From Acidimicrobiales bacterium (GTDB lineage: Bacteria > Actinomycetota > Acidimicrobiia > Acidimicrobiales > RAAP-2), in NCBI GenBank assembly GCA_025362585.1, contig JANYFR010000054.1, positions 1 through 64,000 on the forward strand: a stretch of DNA of 64,000 nt, in the 5' to 3' direction. The position numbers and the translations under genes are program-made. The notes beneath the pieces were generated by a model. That model had not been told where the DNA came from. It worked only from the letters and a program-made list of their open reading frames with translations, and searched no databases. Each line of letters begins with the position of its first letter. Position 1 is the first letter of the stretch. Positions 1 through 9,116 of the stretch are shown here, piece by piece.

Positions 1-339
1 TCGACGTGGTTCGCGACGACGCTCGTCGTCCACGCCACCCGCGCCTTGGTAGCCAGCTATTCTGCGGTGACGCCAGACCGCCGCTGGGACAGAAGAGACC
101 GTCGGCCCACGATGCCTTTGCACTCGCGTTCTCAGTGCGGGCCCTCGCATCGAAGGAACCGGTCGGCGTCGAGTGCAATCCCTCGTGCGAGACGTCGTTC
201 CCGAGTTTCCACCATCGACCTCTTTCGGCCAACTGTTCGTCAGCGAGTGCTTGACGAGCGGGGGCGGCGCGCCACTTCCGCACGCCTCGCTCCGGCGACG
301 CCGGATCGGTGCCCGGAGTGGATGGACCATACTTGAACC
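1..339. other. No supported gene
   Basis: Several short plus-strand ORFs cross this stretch. One frame stays open from the window edge to 336, so a partial upstream gene end cannot be excluded. The translations are arginine- and serine-rich, overlap one another, resemble no family, and lack the GC-rich third positions of real genes here. The minus strand has no ORF in the first 240 bases. A CATACT hexamer at 328-333, six bases before the next start codon, is a weak leaderless-type -10 box for the HAD gene. Confidence 0.5.
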
Positions 340-1119
340 ATGGACTTGCTATCGCGCGCCGAGAGTTGGCTGTGTGACATGGACGGCGTGCTCATCCGTG
401 ACGGCGCAATGGTCGAGGGAGCCGACCACTTCCTCGCGCGCCTGAAGGCGACCGGTCGGCCGTTTCTGGTGCTCACCAACAACTCAATGTTCACCCCCAC
501 GCAGATTCACGACCAGTTGACCGGCATGGGGCTCAACGTGCACGAGGACCAGCTCTGGACCTCGGCGCTCGCGACCGCGAAGTTCGTCAACTCCCAGCGT
601 CCGTCGGGCAGCGCCTTCGTGATTGGCGAGACGAGCCTGCACGAGGCCCTCTTCGACGTGGGCTACAGCGAGGACGATCAGCACCCGAACTACGTCGTGC
701 TCGGAGAGACCCAGGACTACTCCTTTAGCGAGATCGCGACCGCGGTGCGCCTGATCGAATCGGGCAGCCACTTCGTGGCGACCAACCCCGAGCCGACCGG
801 CCAGTCGCCCACCGGCTCGTTGCCCGGCGTCGGCGCGCTCGCCGCGATGATCCAAAAGGCGACCAAGGTGGTGCCCTATTTCGTGGGCAAACCCAATCCC
901 GTCATGATTCGCGAGGGCCTCAACATCCTCGGGGCGCACTCGAAGACCACCGTGATGATCGGGGACCGACTCGACACCGACATCCAGGCGGGCGTCGAGG
1001 CCGGCCTCGGTACAATCCTGGTGCTCTCGGGCGTCGCTCAGGCCGAGGACGTTGACCACTACCCGTTTCGACCGTCGCGGATCGTCAATTCGGTCGCCGA
1101 CTTGGTCGACGAGCTCTAG
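340..1119 (+). CDS. HAD-IIA (NagD-type) phosphatase
   Basis: A 259-residue HAD-superfamily hydrolase of the class IIA (NagD / p-nitrophenylphosphatase) type. Motif I is CDMDGVL near residue 12, with nucleophile and acid/base Asp. Motif II is LTNNS near residue 45, the motif III lysine lies in VGKPNP, and motif IV is MIGDRLDTD, followed by the usual 'AGLGTILVLSG' ending. The C2 cap lies between motifs II and III. The family dephosphorylates small sugar or glycerol phosphates, and a mycobacterial relative is reported to act on glycerol 3-phosphate; the substrate here is not known. It converges on otsA with a 4-bp overlap at the stop codons. It is not OtsB: it lacks the trehalose-phosphatase cap, so the trehalose-phosphatase is probably elsewhere. 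Confidence 0.9.
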   Translation: MDLLSRAESWLCDMDGVLIRDGAMVEGADHFLARLKATGRPFLVLTNNSMFTPTQIHDQLTGMGLNVHEDQLWTSALATAKFVNSQRPSGSAFVIGETSLHEALFDVGYSEDDQHPNYVVLGETQDYSFSEIATAVRLIESGSHFVATNPEPTGQSPTGSLPGVGALAAMIQKATKVVPYFVGKPNPVMIREGLNILGAHSKTTVMIGDRLDTDIQAGVEAGLGTILVLSGVAQAEDVDHYPFRPSRIVNSVADLVDEL

Positions 1120-2639
1120 GGCGTCGTGCTCTCGATTGACGGGTCCTCGAGCGCGCGCAGGCGCGTCGCGTGCGGCGTTTGTTGGAGTGCGCTGAGGAAA
1201 CCCTTGGCCCAGTCGTAGACGTCGCGGCGAATGGTCGCCCGGCGCATCCGCGACATCCGGTCTCGGGTCTCCTTCGGACCGGAGTTCATGGCGTGCAGGA
1301 TCGCCTCCTTGATGCCGTCGAGGTCGTGGGGGTTGACCAGGTACGCGCCGCGCAACTCCGAGGCGGCACCGGCGAACTCGCTCAGGATCAGCTTGCCGGT
1401 CATGTCGCTTCGGCACATGACGTACTCCTTGGCGACCAGGTTCATGCCGTCGCGAAAGGGCGTGACGAGCATGATGTCGGCCGCCAGGTACAGCGCGATG
1501 AGTTCGTCGAAGGGCAGATTCTTGTGCAAGTAGTGGATCGCCGGATGGCCCACCAGCCCGTACTCCCCGTTGACCTCGCCCACGGCCCTCTCGAGGTCGT
1601 GACGCTCCTGCTCGTAGTGGGCGTCGGACTCACGACTAGGCACCGCGACCTGGATCATGACCTGGCGTTCGGCGCTCAAGGTGCCGTCGGCGAGCATCTC
1701 CGAGACGGCCTTGATCCGCTGCTGAATGCCCTTGGTGTAGTCGAGGCGGTCCACGCCGAGGAGGAGGAACTCGGGGTTCCCGAGTCCCTCGCGAATCTCC
1801 TTCGCGCGGGCGCGAATCGCCGGATCGGCGGCCTTCTCCGCAATGAGTCGGCAGTCGACCGAGATGGGAAAGGCCCCCACGCGGATGTCGCGACCCTCGA
1901 AGGTGAGACCCGAATCGGTGCCACTCGCGCCAGTGAGACGACGCGCCAGGCGCGAGAAGTTCGACGCCCCCGAGTGGAGCTGAAAGCCAATGAGGTCGGC
2001 ACCGAGCAGGCCCGTCAAGATCTCGCGGCGCCACGGCAACTGCATGAACAGTTCACTGGGGGGAAACGGGATGTGAAAGAAGAAACCAATGACCACGTCG
2101 GGGCGCAGTACGCGCAACATTTGGGGGACCAGTTGGAGTTGGTAGTCGTGGATCCACACGGTGCCGCCGGGCGCGACGCTGCGCGCGATGGCCTCGGCGA
2201 AGCGCATGTTGACGTTGCGGTAGGTGTGCCACCACTTGCGGTGGTAGGTGGGCGAGCGGATGGCGTCGTGGTAGAGGGGCCAGATAGTCGCGTTGGAGAA
2301 GCCGAGGTAGAACTCCTCGTACTCTTCGGCGCTGATATTGACGGCCTTCAGTCGAATGCCCCCGTAGGATTCGGGGGGCTCCTCGTGGTCGATGGCGCCC
2401 GGCCAACCTATCCACAGCCCGTTCAGGTCCTGGAGGCTGGAGGTCAGGGCCGAGACGAGACCACCCGGACTGGGCAACCAGCCCTCGTCACCGGGCGACG
2501 ACGAGTGCCGTACCGGCAGCCGGTTCGCGACCACCACGAGATCGGCACCCTGTTCGTCAGTCCAGGGGGCCGCGCCCTCGTCACTCGTCTGCGCACCCGA
2601 TCCAGCCGGCAAGAGATAGAGGTTGGATTGAGATGTCAT
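1116..2639 (-). CDS. otsA: Trehalose-6-phosphate synthase
   Basis: A 507-residue GT20 retaining glycosyltransferase that joins UDP-glucose (or another NDP-glucose) and glucose 6-phosphate into trehalose 6-phosphate. Visible hallmarks in order: VVVANRLPV, PGGLVSAL, WIGWPG, the acceptor-site segment around ATIWPLYHD, WIHDYQLQLVP, FFFHIPFPPSE, VDRLDYTKGI, RDGMNLVAKEYV and LSEFAGAASEL. It has a single domain with no fused OtsB phosphatase. About 40 extra residues precede the conserved N-terminus, so the ATG chosen here may be slightly long. The 209 bp upstream, between this gene and the GH15 gene, hold a possible -10 box (TAGGAT on the minus strand) but no gene. With the GH15 enzyme behind it, the pair suggests trehalose synthesis and recycling as osmoprotectant or reserve. 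Confidence 0.95.
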   Translation of the reverse strand: MTSQSNLYLLPAGSGAQTSDEGAAPWTDEQGADLVVVANRLPVRHSSSPGDEGWLPSPGGLVSALTSSLQDLNGLWIGWPGAIDHEEPPESYGGIRLKAVNISAEEYEEFYLGFSNATIWPLYHDAIRSPTYHRKWWHTYRNVNMRFAEAIARSVAPGGTVWIHDYQLQLVPQMLRVLRPDVVIGFFFHIPFPPSELFMQLPWRREILTGLLGADLIGFQLHSGASNFSRLARRLTGASGTDSGLTFEGRDIRVGAFPISVDCRLIAEKAADPAIRARAKEIREGLGNPEFLLLGVDRLDYTKGIQQRIKAVSEMLADGTLSAERQVMIQVAVPSRESDAHYEQERHDLERAVGEVNGEYGLVGHPAIHYLHKNLPFDELIALYLAADIMLVTPFRDGMNLVAKEYVMCRSDMTGKLILSEFAGAASELRGAYLVNPHDLDGIKEAILHAMNSGPKETRDRMSRMRRATIRRDVYDWAKGFLSALQQTPHATRLRALEDPSIESTTP

Positions 2640-2848
2640 GGGGTACCTGGCTGAATCCTAGGGCCGCCGTGCGACAGCGTCCCTGGTCGCTGAACTTAGT
2701 CCATACGAGAAGTACACGTTGGAGGCGTAAGTCCGTTGCGTCGGGGGCCGACGCCCAATGAACGTGCGAGTTTCGTCTATCGAGCTCCGGACACTTCGCG
2801 GACGGAACGGCGAGCGCGACGGCGCGACAGTGGCCATCGCCTAAGGAG

Positions 2849-4972
2849 TTACACCTGATCGATGGGCGCTTCGGGCACCTCGAGCCACACGTCGCTCGCG
2901 GGAATCGTTGCGGGCGTGTCGTTCTTTCCCGCCGCGCTCCACCAACTCTGTGACGTGGGGAAAGTCCCCGCTTCGGCTTCGCTGGCGTGGAACTCCGCCT
3001 TGATGACGCCCAGCACGGCCGTGATCAGGGCCAGGTGCGTGAGGGCCTGGGGGAAGTTGCCGAGGTGTCGGGACGTCGTTGGATCGAGTTCCTCGCCGTA
3101 GAGCCCGAGCGCGCTCGCCGCGCCAATTAACTTCTCACAGTGCGTGCGGGCCCGTTCAGTCTCGCCAATGGCCACGAGCGCCGAGACCAGCCAGAAGGAG
3201 CAGACGGTGAAACTGCCCTCGTTCTGTCCGTCGAGGCCGTCGTCGGTCGTCCAGGGCTTATAGCGGTAGACGAAGGGTCCGTCGGTGAGGTCGTCGGCGA
3301 TGGCGAAGACGGTGGAGCGCACCCGTTCATCGTTCGCCGGCAAGAAGCCGAGCATGGGGAGCACCAGAAGCGAGGCGTCCAGTTCGTCCGAGCCGTAGGA
3401 CTGGGCGAAGCGACCCTTCTTCGTGACCGCGTGCTCGCAGATGTCGGCGTGGATCACCCGGGCCTCGCTCCACCAACGCTCGGCGAGACGCTTTTCGCCG
3501 CGCAACGCGGCGAGTCGGGCCCCGCGGTCGACCGCGACCCAGCACATGACCTTGGAGAAGGTGAAGTGGCGCGGCTCGCCGCGCACCTCCCAGATACCGC
3601 GATCGGGCTCACGCCAACATCCGACGGCGGTCTCCACGGCCTGGACGACAATGCGCCACGAGCGCTCGCTGAGCGAATCGCGCGTACGCGTGTTCTCGAA
3701 AATGCAGTCGACGATGGCGCCGAGGATGTCGAACTGGACCTGGTCCCACGCGTCGTTACCCACGCGCACCGGTTGGCTCCAGACGTAGCCGGTGAGATGG
3801 TCGAGGCTCTGCTCGGAGGGTGCCTCGGCCCCGTCGACGGGGTAGAGCACCTGAAGGTTCGGGCGCTTGTGGGCGGTGCCCGTGCCGGGCGGTTCCAGCA
3901 CGTCGCCGAGGAAGGCGAGGAAGTCGCTCGCTTCGGTGTCGAATCCCAACGCGTGCAGCGCTCGCAAGGTGAAGGCGGTGTCGCGAATCCACGTGTAGCG
4001 ATAGTCCCAGTTGCGGGTGCCGCCGAGGTTCTCGGGAAGTGACGTCGTGGGCGCCGCCAGCAGCGCCCCCGTCGGCGCGTAGGAGAGGCCCTTCAGGGTG
4101 AGCGCGCTTCGCTGGAGGAGCTCGCGCCACGGGTGGTCGGGGAAGCGTCCGCCGTCGATCCAGCCCCGCCAGAACCGCGATGTCTCGTTCTTGTACTGGT
4201 TGACCTCTTCCTGGGTCGAAGGCAGTGCTGAGTCCGTCCAACTCATGACGACGAAGGAGGACTCGCCCTCGACCAGGCGGTGACGCGCCCGCACCGCGCG
4301 TCCCTCGATGCCAAAGCGCATGTCGCCCGTCAGCGAGAGGCGATTGAAGTCGGGGTTGGTCGTCGAGACGCGGTCGTAGGAGGGCCCCGTGTACTCCCAC
4401 TGGGCGTCGACGCGTCCGTAGTCGAAGGCCGGCTCGCAGTTGAGTACGACGTCGACGCTGCCGTGGAGGCACTTGGCCGTGCGCACGAGCACGTGGCGGG
4501 CGTCGGAGTCCCCGGGAATCCTTCGCTGCAGGCTCGAGCGCTCGCCGGTGCGGTACCACGGACCGATCGCGAGGAAGTCGTTCACTTCGAGCCAACCACC
4601 TCGGGTCTGCCAGGTGGTGGAGAGCATCATCGTGCCCGGGTTGTACTGGCGGTGCGCGGGCACGGCGCTGTCCACGGGTGCAAATCGAAAGGACCCGGCG
4701 GCGCGGTCGAGGATGGTCCCGAAGATGCTCGCGTCGTGCGGTTTGGGTAGGCACATCCACTCAATGGAACCGGTGGGGGCGATCAGGCAACTGTTCTCGC
4801 AGTCCGAAAGGAAGGCGTAGTCGCCAATGGGTGGGAAGTTCGCTTCGAGGGCTTCGGGATTAATCGGCTCGGGGATCGCCTGGTCGCGCACCAGTCGGGG
4901 TCCCGTGACCGCCGGCGCCGGGGTCGTGAGGCGACGGGCCTCGGGCTTGTTGGGCTGCTGTGAAGTTGGCAT
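2849..4972 (-). CDS. GH15 glucoside hydrolase, trehalase-type
   Basis: A 707-residue glycoside hydrolase family 15 protein. It has the N-terminal trehalase-associated beta domain (IGDYAFLSDCENS, then GSIEWMCLP) and a C-terminal alpha/alpha barrel. The barrel motifs are GGTRNWDYRYTWIRDTAF, the catalytic-acid segment IWEVRGEPRHFTFSK and the catalytic-base segment GLYGEELDP, followed by LGNFPQALTHLALI. Actinobacterial proteins of this build include the mycobacterial GH15 trehalase as well as glucoamylase-like enzymes. Placement just upstream of otsA on the same strand favours trehalose hydrolysis, but that is inference. There is no signal peptide, so it is cytoplasmic. An extra N-terminal stretch of about 45 residues, rich in Pro and Thr, precedes the conserved domain. 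A GGGAGGGG tract lies upstream of the start but rather far for a Shine-Dalgarno site. Confidence 0.9.
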   Translation of the reverse strand: MPTSQQPNKPEARRLTTPAPAVTGPRLVRDQAIPEPINPEALEANFPPIGDYAFLSDCENSCLIAPTGSIEWMCLPKPHDASIFGTILDRAAGSFRFAPVDSAVPAHRQYNPGTMMLSTTWQTRGGWLEVNDFLAIGPWYRTGERSSLQRRIPGDSDARHVLVRTAKCLHGSVDVVLNCEPAFDYGRVDAQWEYTGPSYDRVSTTNPDFNRLSLTGDMRFGIEGRAVRARHRLVEGESSFVVMSWTDSALPSTQEEVNQYKNETSRFWRGWIDGGRFPDHPWRELLQRSALTLKGLSYAPTGALLAAPTTSLPENLGGTRNWDYRYTWIRDTAFTLRALHALGFDTEASDFLAFLGDVLEPPGTGTAHKRPNLQVLYPVDGAEAPSEQSLDHLTGYVWSQPVRVGNDAWDQVQFDILGAIVDCIFENTRTRDSLSERSWRIVVQAVETAVGCWREPDRGIWEVRGEPRHFTFSKVMCWVAVDRGARLAALRGEKRLAERWWSEARVIHADICEHAVTKKGRFAQSYGSDELDASLLVLPMLGFLPANDERVRSTVFAIADDLTDGPFVYRYKPWTTDDGLDGQNEGSFTVCSFWLVSALVAIGETERARTHCEKLIGAASALGLYGEELDPTTSRHLGNFPQALTHLALITAVLGVIKAEFHASEAEAGTFPTSQSWWSAAGKNDTPATIPASDVWLEVPEAPIDQV

Positions 4973-5233
4973 TGTCGTGTCGCTACCCCTCCCACGACGC
5001 CAGATAGGTTGGCGTGGCGCCGCGGGCTAGTTGCGGACCAAACGACTCTCAAAGACGCTCAGACCTTTTTTCCTTACTTTCAGCGTAGTGAGGTGTGAGG
5101 TCAAAAGATGGTCGCATCGTCGAATTGTTCTCACGGTGGCCTCGTGGCCATTGGACGAAAGTTGCAACATTTGAACGGTCGTTGGTCGCTTCCGATCGAA
5201 TTTTGCCGCGAGGTTGGGAGTACGGGGAGGCGA

Positions 5234-5755
5234 TTACTGGACCGAATCGAGGATCTGGCGCACCCAGCGGGTGGCGTGACTGAGCTGGCCGGCGATGAGA
5301 CGATTCTCCTCGTCCACGAGAAAACTGCGGGGTCTGGCGACCTCAAAGAATCCGTTGTCGCACAGGCGACGACTGATCAAGGTGGAGGCCCGCTCCGTGG
5401 AGGCCTGCGAGATATCGAGCCTCGTGTCGAAGGCCGCGGCCGCGACGCCGCGCACGTGCTCGACCACGTCGAACCAGTCGCTGATGCCGGGACTTTCCGC
5501 GTCACGCTCCAGGGTGAGCGTGGGGCCCGTCCCCCGCGCCTCGAGTGGCGCAGGTCGCCTCGGAGATCGTGCGACGTCGTGGACAGTGCTCGGGCCGCCG
5601 ACGATCACGAGGTTGGCGCCCTGGGCCGAATCAGCGTTCGCCCGCTCGGTCGCAACGAGCGTCACCTCACCGACGCGCCGCAGGATTTTCGCCATCTCGT
5701 TGGCGACCTGGAAGGTGTTGCCGTAGATCGACTCGTAGAAGATGACTGTCTTCAT
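5234..5755 (-). CDS. Flavodoxin-like protein
   Basis: A 173-residue protein starting MKTVIFYESIYGNT, the beta1-loop-alpha1 phosphate-binding loop of flavodoxins (S-x-Y-G-N-T). A second FMN-loop element, VIVGGPSTVHD, follows. The ORF track begins 55 codons upstream, but the ATG at 5755 has a clear GAGGAG site five bases before it and starts exactly at the first beta strand. The C-terminal half is less conserved and carries a Trp and a Phe that could stack on FMN. It lies downstream of a flavin monooxygenase on the same strand, with a 165-bp gap. It might be a redox partner or a regulatory flavodoxin; the sequence does not settle this. Confidence 0.85.
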   Translation of the reverse strand: MKTVIFYESIYGNTFQVANEMAKILRRVGEVTLVATERANADSAQGANLVIVGGPSTVHDVARSPRRPAPLEARGTGPTLTLERDAESPGISDWFDVVEHVRGVAAAAFDTRLDISQASTERASTLISRRLCDNGFFEVARPRSFLVDEENRLIAGQLSHATRWVRQILDSVQ

Positions 5756-5920
5756 CGCTGCTCCTCGCGTCACCGCCATCGTGGTGCGGGCCCAGCGAGG
5801 GGGACCAGGGTCGAAGGTCCCTACCAGCAGAGGTTGAAGGCGCGACGTACCTGCTGGAGGGCCTGGTCGTTTCACCAAACACCGTGTCGGGACGCTGAGA
5901 TCAGTTGATTCGGCGTTCAA

Positions 5921-7423
5921 TCAACCGTAGCGCAGGCACCCGTCGTCGAGGTCGGCGAGGGGGAGTAGGTCGCGTTCGCTCCAGTAGTCCTGGCTCAGTT
6001 GCCACTCCGGTCGGTCGAGGCGGTGCGGCATGAGGTCCATCGAACGCATCATGTAGCCCGGATTGAAGTCCTCGGGGTCGAGCCACCCGAGCACCGGGGC
6101 CGCCTCGTCCTCGCGGCGCAGCTGGGGGGTGACGCGCGTGACGCCGAGTTCGTCCATGTGGCGAAGCAGCCGGCAGACGAAGTCACCGATCAGGTCGACC
6201 CGAAGGGTCCAGCTGGCCCGGAAGTAGCCAAAGATCCAGACCAGGTTCGGAACACCGGTGAACATCATGCCGCGATAGGTGACGGTCTCGGCAAGGTCGA
6301 GGGGGGCGCCGTCGATGGAGAATGCGATGTCGCCAAGGACACTCAAGTTGAAGCCGGTCGCCGTGACAATGATGTCGGCGTACAACTCCTCTCCAGACTT
6401 GAGCACGATGCCCTGTTCGCTGAACGAGTCGATCTCGTCGGTCACCATCGAGGCCCGGCCCGCCGCGATGTCCTTGAAGAGATCACCGTCGGGGACGAAG
6501 GCCAGACGCTGGCGCCACGGTCGGTAGCGCGGCGTGAAGTGCCGCTCGACGTCGTAGCCGTCGGGCAACGCCGCGCGCACCAGTTCGATGAGGGACTCCT
6601 TGGCGAAGTCCGGTTCGTCGAACGTCAACTGGGTCAGGTCGTGCAGATTTTTCAGATTGCTGCGACGAACGATCTCGTGGATCCACTCTTCGGGGATCTC
6701 CAGGTCGCGTAACTGGTCGGCCAACTCATTGCGGTTCTCGCCCGACCAGTAGTAGGTGGGAGAGCGCTGTAACACAGTGACGTGCGCGCAGTCGTTCGCG
6801 ATCGCGGGCGCGAGGGTGGCGGCGGTCGCACCCGAGCCAATGATGACGACCCGCTTGTCGCGGTAGTCGAGGTCCTCGGGCCACGTCTGGGGGTGGACCA
6901 CTGGTCCTTTGAATCGATCGATGCCCGGCCACTCCGGGGTGTAGCCCCGATCGTGGCGGTAGTAGCCCTGGCACATCCAGAGGAAGTTGGCGCTCCACTG
7001 CACCGACGCTCCCGTGTCGGTGCGTCGGGCCCGCACCGTCCAGCGCTGCTCGTCACTCGACCACTCGGCCGACTCGACGTGGTGTTCGAAGCGAATATGG
7101 CGCTCCAGGTGATGATCGTCGATGACCTCACCGAGGTATTTCTGGATTTCGGCGCCCGACGCGATGGGTGCGCTCGTCCACGGCTTGAATCGGTAACCGA
7201 ACGTGTAGAGGTCACTGTCGGAACGGACGCCCGGGTAGCGGTGCGTGCGCCAGGTGCCGCCGTAGCCGGCCTGGGCCTCGAGGACCACGTAGGAACGGGT
7301 GGGGCAGTTGTTCTGGAGGTGTACCGCTGAGCCAATCCCCGAGATGCCGGCGCCGACGATCAGAACCTCGACGTGTTCGACCGCCGTGGTCGTCGTGCCC
7401 AGATGTTCGACTCTCGTGTCCAT
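5921..7423 (-). CDS. Flavin-containing / Baeyer-Villiger monooxygenase
   Basis: A class B flavoprotein monooxygenase of about 500 residues that uses FAD and NADPH to oxygenate ketones, sulfides or amines. It shows the FAD Rossmann motif GAGISGIG, GYGGTWRTHRYPGVRSD, the Baeyer-Villiger fingerprint FKGPVVHPQTWP (FxGxxxHxxxW), the NADPH Rossmann motif IIGSGATAATLAP, and the late ATG element VTATGFNLS. The ORF track starts at a GTG at 7471. The ATG at 7423 is preferred because GGGGGA lies just upstream and the protein then begins close to the flavin domain. The physiological substrate cannot be read from the sequence. A flavodoxin-like gene follows and an MDR oxidoreductase is divergent, so a small catabolic set is possible. 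Confidence 0.92.
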   Translation of the reverse strand: MDTRVEHLGTTTTAVEHVEVLIVGAGISGIGSAVHLQNNCPTRSYVVLEAQAGYGGTWRTHRYPGVRSDSDLYTFGYRFKPWTSAPIASGAEIQKYLGEVIDDHHLERHIRFEHHVESAEWSSDEQRWTVRARRTDTGASVQWSANFLWMCQGYYRHDRGYTPEWPGIDRFKGPVVHPQTWPEDLDYRDKRVVIIGSGATAATLAPAIANDCAHVTVLQRSPTYYWSGENRNELADQLRDLEIPEEWIHEIVRRSNLKNLHDLTQLTFDEPDFAKESLIELVRAALPDGYDVERHFTPRYRPWRQRLAFVPDGDLFKDIAAGRASMVTDEIDSFSEQGIVLKSGEELYADIIVTATGFNLSVLGDIAFSIDGAPLDLAETVTYRGMMFTGVPNLVWIFGYFRASWTLRVDLIGDFVCRLLRHMDELGVTRVTPQLRREDEAAPVLGWLDPEDFNPGYMMRSMDLMPHRLDRPEWQLSQDYWSERDLLPLADLDDGCLRYG

Positions 7424-7571
7424 CGGTGTCCCCCGTGCGCTGACGTCGTTCCAGTGCGATGTCTTGGACACTAGACCGACGAAGTACGGAGTACGAACTA
7501 TTCGAAGGATCCCGAGCGCAACACCGATACTGTCGTGAGATTGGGGTTGGCATGAGTGCGAGGAGTTCTTG

Positions 7572-8540
7572 GTGAAGGCTGCCGTGTACTACGAGACGGG
7601 CGCTCCGAGCGTCTTTCGCTACGAGGACGTGCCCGATCCGGTCGTCGGACCAGACGAAATGCTGATGCGCGTCGAAGCAGTGAGCATCGAGGGCAACGAC
7701 ACGTTGAGTCGCGCCGGCGGCGAGCTGGCGTCCGTGCCCCACATCGTGGGCTACCAGAGCGCCGGCACGATTGAAAGCCTGGGGTCCAACGTCAGCGGCT
7801 TCGCGGTCGGTGAGCGCGTCGTCGCGATCGGACTCCACGGCAGTCACGCCGCCCTGCGCGCGGTCCATCCGCTCGTCAGTTGGAAGATTCCCGACGGGCT
7901 CGGGACCGAGGTCGCCGCCTGCGTGCCGATTGCCTACGGCACGGCTCACGACTGTCTCTTCGAATTCGGACGGTTGGTCGAGGGGGAGACCGTGCTGGTG
8001 CACGCCGGCGCCGGTGGAGTGGGACTCGCGGCCATCCAGATGGCGAAGCGCGCCGGAGCGCGCGTCATTGCGACGGCGTCAAGCCCCGAGCGGCTCGAGC
8101 GACTGCGCGAGTTCGGGATGGATGAGGGCGTCAACTACACGACGAGCGACTTCCCCTCCGAGGTGCGTCGCCTCACGTCGGGCCGGGGCGCCGACGTCGT
8201 CGTCGAACCGCTTGGCGGGACCAACCTCGTGAAGAGTCTCCAGGCCCTCGCGTACCGCGGGCGCTGCGTCACGTTCGGCTTCGCCGGTCGCGAGGGAGGC
8301 TCGCCGCTCGACGTCTCGTCGTTGATCACGGGGAACCAGAGTTTAATCGGGTACTTCATGGGAGCCGAACTGCTCGTGTCGACGCGCGCCCACGGTCTGG
8401 TGCAGTCACTGCTCGACCAAGTGCGCGCGGGCGGTCTGCGCGTCGTGATTGATCAGACCTTCGCGCTCGAAGATGCCGAAGAGGCGCACGCCTACATCGA
8501 AAGCCGTCAGGCCTTCGGACGGGTCGTGCTCGTTCCGTAA
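7572..8540 (+). CDS. MDR-family quinone oxidoreductase / alcohol dehydrogenase-like
   Basis: A 322-residue medium-chain reductase of the zinc-independent quinone oxidoreductase (QOR) type. N-terminal GroES-like domain: MKAAVYYETGAPSVF-like start, then VGYQSAGTIESLG. Nucleotide-binding domain: HAGAGGVGLAAIQMAKRAGA (the AGAGGVG motif), then GADVVVEPLGG and YRGRCVTFGFAGR. The structural and catalytic zinc ligands of alcohol dehydrogenases are not apparent. The ORF track starts at TTG 7569. GTG 7572 is preferred because GAGGAG at 7560-7565 then sits six bases upstream. The family reduces quinones, enones or related carbonyls with NADPH. It is divergent from the monooxygenase gene. Confidence 0.9.
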   Translation: MKAAVYYETGAPSVFRYEDVPDPVVGPDEMLMRVEAVSIEGNDTLSRAGGELASVPHIVGYQSAGTIESLGSNVSGFAVGERVVAIGLHGSHAALRAVHPLVSWKIPDGLGTEVAACVPIAYGTAHDCLFEFGRLVEGETVLVHAGAGGVGLAAIQMAKRAGARVIATASSPERLERLREFGMDEGVNYTTSDFPSEVRRLTSGRGADVVVEPLGGTNLVKSLQALAYRGRCVTFGFAGREGGSPLDVSSLITGNQSLIGYFMGAELLVSTRAHGLVQSLLDQVRAGGLRVVIDQTFALEDAEEAHAYIESRQAFGRVVLVP

Positions 8541-8572
8541 GTCCGAGACATCGGCGAGTGGCGCGACAGCGA

Positions 8573-8839
8573 CTACATATCGGCTTCGGGGCTCAGTGTG
8601 CCGTACTCGGCTTCGTGGGACTTGATCTGTTCGACGTGGCGGTTGATGTCGTCATCGACGTCCGCCGGGGCACGGCCGGTCGCCTGCAGGTACGTCGCGA
8701 GACCTAACTGTCGCAGCAGGCCGTCCGAGGCGCGCTTGGCCTGCACCTCGCCGACCTTCGCCTGGCCCTTCTGCGCCGCATCCTTCGCCGCCGACGCCGC
8801 TACCGCAGCCTGTTCTTTCACCTTGTCCATGAATCCCAT
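8573..8839 (-). CDS. Small alpha-helical protein, unknown function
   Basis: An 88-residue charged, Ala/Lys/Gln-rich protein. The first half (KVKEQAAVAASAAKDAAQKGQ) is a long amphipathic helix; the second half carries a LLRQLGLATYLQ segment and an acidic DVDDDINRHVEQI stretch. A perfect AGGAGG lies eight bases before the ATG, so it is surely translated. There is no signal peptide or membrane segment. Short helical proteins like this are common in actinobacteria without an assigned role. It converges with the MDR gene. Confidence 0.85.
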   Translation of the reverse strand: MGFMDKVKEQAAVAASAAKDAAQKGQAKVGEVQAKRASDGLLRQLGLATYLQATGRAPADVDDDINRHVEQIKSHEAEYGTLSPEADM

Positions 8840-9116
8840 GGTTCCTCCTTACGAATTGCCTACCCGAATAATATCGTCATCACCAATTCGTTCGCGCGCT
8901 CGCCCATCGTCGAGCGGGGGCCCGCAGCGCGCGCAGCGTCAACGGACTCTTTGGGTCCGAGGGACTTAGGTCACATTCGGGTGCTCGCACGACTCGCCAC
9001 TGATTGCGGCGATGGCCTCGTTCTAGACTGAGGGACGTGAGGGACGTTGGCGACGTCGTTTCGCGACGTGCGCTGGCCCTGGATGGCAGTCTTGAGACGT
9101 AAGGACCGTATTTGCG

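Noticed and set aside
1-336. Open frame from the window edge as the tail of an upstream gene
   Set aside because: Arg/Ser-rich translation, third-position GC lower than in real genes and no family resemblance; kept only as a possibility.
1170-2654. 494-codon plus-strand ORF antisense to otsA
   Set aside because: otsA motifs fix the minus strand as coding; the plus-strand product is a composition artefact.
5060-5072. T-run (CCTTTTTTCC) as an intrinsic terminator
   Set aside because: No stable GC-rich hairpin precedes it on either strand, and no gene ends there.
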